DNA of 50,065 bases from positions 1 to 50,065 of the forward strand of contig NZ_JAHKPM010000062.1 in the NCBI RefSeq assembly GCF_018860525.1. Direction: 5' to 3'. Shown here one piece after another: positions 47,499 to 50,065 of the stretch. Position 1 is the first letter of the stretch. Each line of letters starts with the position of its first letter. The DNA comes from Vibrio hepatarius. GTDB lineage: Bacteria > Pseudomonadota > Gammaproteobacteria > Enterobacterales > Vibrionaceae. The notes beneath the pieces are model-generated. The model searched no databases. It was not told the DNA's origin and worked only from the letters and a program-made list of their open reading frames with translations. The position numbers and the translations under genes were made by a program.

Positions 47499-47690
47499 TC
47501 ACTTGGTCCGACTCAGAGTAAATTCAGGCTTAACGATCAAACCAATACCGACCAAGAACAAAGCACAAGCGATTAACTGCTCGACTGTCAGTGCCTCATC
47601 ATACATAAAATATCCGGAGACTCAGGCAAACAGTGTCGTATGATATGCTTGAAAAAGTACAGCTAAAGTTATTATTAACAATAGAGGGTT
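47499..47690 (-). pseudogene. C-terminal remnant of an EamA-type transporter
   Basis: A 64-codon minus-strand frame ends at TGA 47499-47501. It reads hydrophobic LLLIITLAVLFQAYHTTLFA, then an in-frame TGA, then VSGYFMYDEALTVEQLIACA and LFLVGIGLIVKP. The last two helices with an E-x-L-T-x-x-Q-L-I-G-like motif are typical of the EamA C-terminus. The 5' part is missing and the frame abuts the end of the ankyrin gene. It is broken and truncated, a deletion scar. Confidence 0.65.
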
Positions 47691-48153
47691 AGTTGTGCAA
47701 AGACTGCAGTACCTTAGATTGGCCAAAAACTTGAGCAAACTCTTGCAAATTTAAGCCTGCCTTGTTACGAAGCTCTGGCGAGCACTCGGCTTGGTAGAGG
47801 TCTCTTGCAATACTGATTTCACGCTTAATTAGTGCCCCCATCAAGGCTGTATTACCACGCTTGTCTTGCAAGCAGGCATTTGCACCTGAATCAAGCAATA
47901 GTCGAACGCTGTCTTTATTGCCTTGATAGGCCGCAACCATCAAAGCGGTGTAACTTTGATTATTGCGCTGATCGATTGGAAAGCCTTGTGATACAAACGT
48001 CTCAAGTACTTCATTGTCGCCAACCCTCGCCGCGTCAAAAAATAGCCCAACCAAAGATTGGTATTCCTGTTCGATATTGGCATTAGCTGCCAGCAAGTTA
48101 AACGACAAGCTGAGCGAGAAAACAACTGAACTAAGTAATATTAACGCTTTCAT
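47689..48153 (-). CDS. ankB: Periplasmic ankyrin-repeat protein (AnkB-like, catalase partner)
   Basis: 154 aa. A signal peptide (about 1-22, ending LLA-A) is followed by ankyrin repeats: LFFDAARVGDNEVLETFVSQG, YTALMVAAYQGNKDSVRLLLDSG and NTALMGALIKREISIARDLYQ. It lies 90 bases downstream of a periplasmic catalase gene on the same strand. In Pseudomonas aeruginosa ankB follows katB and its protein is needed for full catalase activity in the periplasm. The symbol rests on this arrangement. Confidence 0.82.
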   Translation of the reverse strand: MKALILLSSVVFSLSLSFNLLAANANIEQEYQSLVGLFFDAARVGDNEVLETFVSQGFPIDQRNNQSYTALMVAAYQGNKDSVRLLLDSGANACLQDKRGNTALMGALIKREISIARDLYQAECSPELRNKAGLNLQEFAQVFGQSKVLQSLHN

Positions 48154-48174
48154 TTATCTACCTTAGTTAAAAGT

Positions 48175-48231
48175 GGCCTACGGGAACCCTGGTTTTCGGG
48201 CAGAAAAGAGCAGTTACATCTCCCGCAGGCC
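48175..48231. other. Long-range inverted repeat between catalase and ankyrin genes
   Basis: GGCCTACGGGA (48175-48185) pairs with TCCCGCAGGCC (48221-48231) with one mismatch, enclosing 35 bases. It lies between the two genes and has no T run, so an mRNA stem that stabilises or partly separates the cistrons is more likely than a terminator. Confidence 0.5.
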
Positions 48232-48243
48232 AAAATTTATTGG

Positions 48244-49758
48244 CTACATCATGGCTTTACTTTTTACACTCGCAAGATCGGTGTGAGTCGCTTTGACAAG
48301 GCGAGTACCGTAGTCTTTATCCGCGCGATAAAAGAAGCTGACCATAGATTCCTTAGTCTCCTTATCTAAAACCTGATTTAAATCACCCGCTAGGTTTGCA
48401 ATCAGGTCACTTTGATCTTGATAACTCATGCTGCGATACAAAACGCCAGCTTGATAAAAATCACGGGGGTTACTGATTGCCTTTTGTATCACAGTGCCTG
48501 CTAGCTTGGTTTCAACTGCTTTAAATTGCTTGTCCTCAGCCAAATCTAGCTGACGGCTAGGCTCATAATTCACATCGCCATTAGCCTTTAGAGCGTTATT
48601 GCTGACACCGTTTTGGTTATGGTTATTGACCTGCGCCAACGGCCGGTTTACTGGCAATTGAAAAAGGTTTGAGCCTAAGCGGTACAGCTGGGTATCAGAG
48701 TAGGCAAACAAACGTCCCTGCAGCAAGCGATCTTCTGATGGTTCAATGCCTGGGATTAAATTCGACGGTGCAAAGGCTGACTGCTCGGTTTCTAAAAAGA
48801 AATTTTCGGGTATCCGGTTTAGTGTCATGGTACCGACTTTCTTGTCAGCAATATTGAGCCACACTTTAGTCGCATCAAGGCCGTTGTAATCTAACTGACT
48901 AAGCTCTTGCGGTGAGAGTATTTTGACGTACAAGTCCCACTGAGGGTAATTACCACGACTAATCTCAGTATAGAGATCGTTAGTTAGGTGATTAAAATCC
49001 TGACTTTGCTTTTTAGCAACCTCTTTCGGGCGAAGACTTTCAACCCCTTGCTTGCTCTTCCACTCAAATTTTACGTAGTTAACATCACCTTGTTTATTAA
49101 TCCACTTATAGGCGTGGACACCAAAGCCATTCATGGTGCGGTAGCTAGCTGGGGTGCCTAGGTTGCTATATACCCATGTCAGCATATTGGTTGAGCTTGG
49201 CTCATGACTAAAGAAATCAAAAAATCGGTTTGGATCCTGAACATTAGTCACAGGTGAAGGTTTCAGAGAATGCACCATATCCGGAAATTTAATCGAATCA
49301 CGGATGAAAAATACCGGTAGGTTGTTACCCACCAGGTCCCAGTTGCCCTGCTCAGTATAAAACTTAGTAGCAAAACCACGTGGGTCGCGAAGGGTTTCAG
49401 GAGAGCCTTTTGAGTGAACAACCGTGGAGAAACGAACAAATACTGGCGTCACCTTGCCACTGTCCGCAAAAGGCACTGAAGACGTTAAGTCACTGAAATC
49501 TCCAGAGGCAACAAACTCACCATGAACTCCTGTTCCTCGCGCATGCACTACTCGTTCGGGAATACGTTCTCTAGCAAAGCGCTGCAATTTTTGGATAAGG
49601 TGAACGTCTTGCAATAATACGCTGCCGTTTTCTCCAGCAACGAGCGAATTTTGGTTGTCGCCAACCGGTGCACCATTGTCTCTTGTTAGAGTTTGTGCTT
49701 GTATCGACGCGCTAAATGCGCCCACTGTAATTAATAACGATATTTTTGACATCTGCAT
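48244..49758 (-). CDS. katB: Periplasmic monofunctional haem catalase (KatB type)
   Basis: 504 aa from ATG 49758, placed seven bases after GGAG; longer and shorter in-frame ATGs exist at 49776 and 49752. A signal peptide (ending IQA-Q, about 22) gives periplasmic export. Catalytic His in VVHARGTGVHGEF, distal Asn in GNNLPVFFIRDSIKFPD, and the haem-ligand Tyr in RLFAYSDTQLYRLG (the RxFxYxDTQ signature) are all present. It removes hydrogen peroxide. A small-subunit catalase by length, without the C-terminal flavodoxin-like domain. Followed by an ankyrin partner gene, as katB-ankB in Pseudomonas. Confidence 0.92.
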   Translation of the reverse strand: MQMSKISLLITVGAFSASIQAQTLTRDNGAPVGDNQNSLVAGENGSVLLQDVHLIQKLQRFARERIPERVVHARGTGVHGEFVASGDFSDLTSSVPFADSGKVTPVFVRFSTVVHSKGSPETLRDPRGFATKFYTEQGNWDLVGNNLPVFFIRDSIKFPDMVHSLKPSPVTNVQDPNRFFDFFSHEPSSTNMLTWVYSNLGTPASYRTMNGFGVHAYKWINKQGDVNYVKFEWKSKQGVESLRPKEVAKKQSQDFNHLTNDLYTEISRGNYPQWDLYVKILSPQELSQLDYNGLDATKVWLNIADKKVGTMTLNRIPENFFLETEQSAFAPSNLIPGIEPSEDRLLQGRLFAYSDTQLYRLGSNLFQLPVNRPLAQVNNHNQNGVSNNALKANGDVNYEPSRQLDLAEDKQFKAVETKLAGTVIQKAISNPRDFYQAGVLYRSMSYQDQSDLIANLAGDLNQVLDKETKESMVSFFYRADKDYGTRLVKATHTDLASVKSKAMM

Positions 49759-50065
49759 GGCTGCTCTCCAATGCATGCTAACCCTTTGACCAATAAAGTA
49801 GTCAACGGCTACTCAAAAGCCCTTTTCTGCCCAAAAACACTATATCTTCAATGGTTAAGTTTGTTTAATGGGAAACAACAATAGAATCGATAGGGATAAA
49901 CGATGAAATTTTTCGGGGAGTCATTTTAAACGTTTCAAAACCACTTATTAGGAGAGCAGCTAGCAAGAAAATGCCCCATTCTGGGTTGCATGTCGAAGTT
50001 TGAGCAAAGCTCATCGGCTAGATTTGATATAGAAAAGCTAATGGTTGGCAAAAGGCAATGTATGG
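49759..50065. other. Upstream region of katB to the window edge
   Basis: About 300 bases. It should contain the catalase promoter; no OxyR site could be assigned by eye. A minus-strand frame open from the right edge to TGA 49935-49937 (about 43 codons) has no recognised family and may be chance. Confidence 0.35.

Noticed and set aside
36000..50065. Genomic island bounded by an integrase or tRNA attachment site
   Set aside because: No integrase, transposase or tRNA was found near the accessory genes in this window; boundaries may lie outside.
49935..50065. Gene entering from the right edge on the minus strand
   Set aside because: Only about 43 codons, no recognisable family, and no downstream terminator; could be chance.

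Overview
The window is a stretch of a Vibrionaceae large chromosome, most likely genus Vibrio; I cannot name the species. The evidence is the set and order of genes: vexRAB-ubiK-ilvC/ilvY, hemN-yihI-csrC-engB-spf-polA, ryhB-hemB, and rmuC-ubiEJB-tatABC. Protein sequences match Vibrio/Enterobacteria-type families, and base composition is moderately A+T-rich.

Region 1 (1-7.1 kb): the end of a SPOR-domain protein, then a minus-strand peptide ABC importer (fused double ATPase, binding protein, two permeases) with a terminator hairpin inside the operon after the binding-protein gene. A five-tRNA operon follows, read Arg-His-Pro-His-Pro. Region 2 (7.3-15.3 kb): cytochrome c5, Rep helicase, and a TetR-regulated RND efflux operon (vexRAB type) with an operator palindrome at its promoter, then ubiK. 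Region 3 (15.4-37 kb) is core genome: ilvC/ilvY, hemN, yihI, cytochrome c4, engB, polA, hemB, a TatD nuclease, tatABC, ubiBJE and rmuC. Three regulatory RNAs lie in its intergenic gaps: CsrC (GGA-rich, carbon storage), Spot 42 and RyhB. RyhB has a clear promoter, two Fur-like sites and the canonical seed.

Region 4 (36.3-50 kb) is accessory in character. An EamA transporter and an HDOD protein lead into a membrane-anchored ToxR-type winged-helix regulator. This is translationally coupled to a small membrane/periplasmic partner, like ToxRS, TcpPH or VtrAC. Immediately downstream is a full-length aerolysin homologue with conserved cysteines and histidines but without the dibasic activation site of Aeromonas proaerolysin. 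Two small secreted proteins, one cystatin-like, face it. Next come a two-component system divergent from a secreted GlcG/HbpS-family protein with a perfect palindrome between them, a free-standing YopT-family (C58) cysteine protease, two gene remnants, and a periplasmic catalase-ankyrin (katB-ankB) pair.

The candidate undescribed systems are the regulator pair + aerolysin + secreted small proteins (38.2-42.0 kb), the HbpS/two-component module (42.35-45.06 kb), and the orphan YopT-like toxin (45.2-46.7 kb). No secretion apparatus, CRISPR array or intact insertion sequence was seen.
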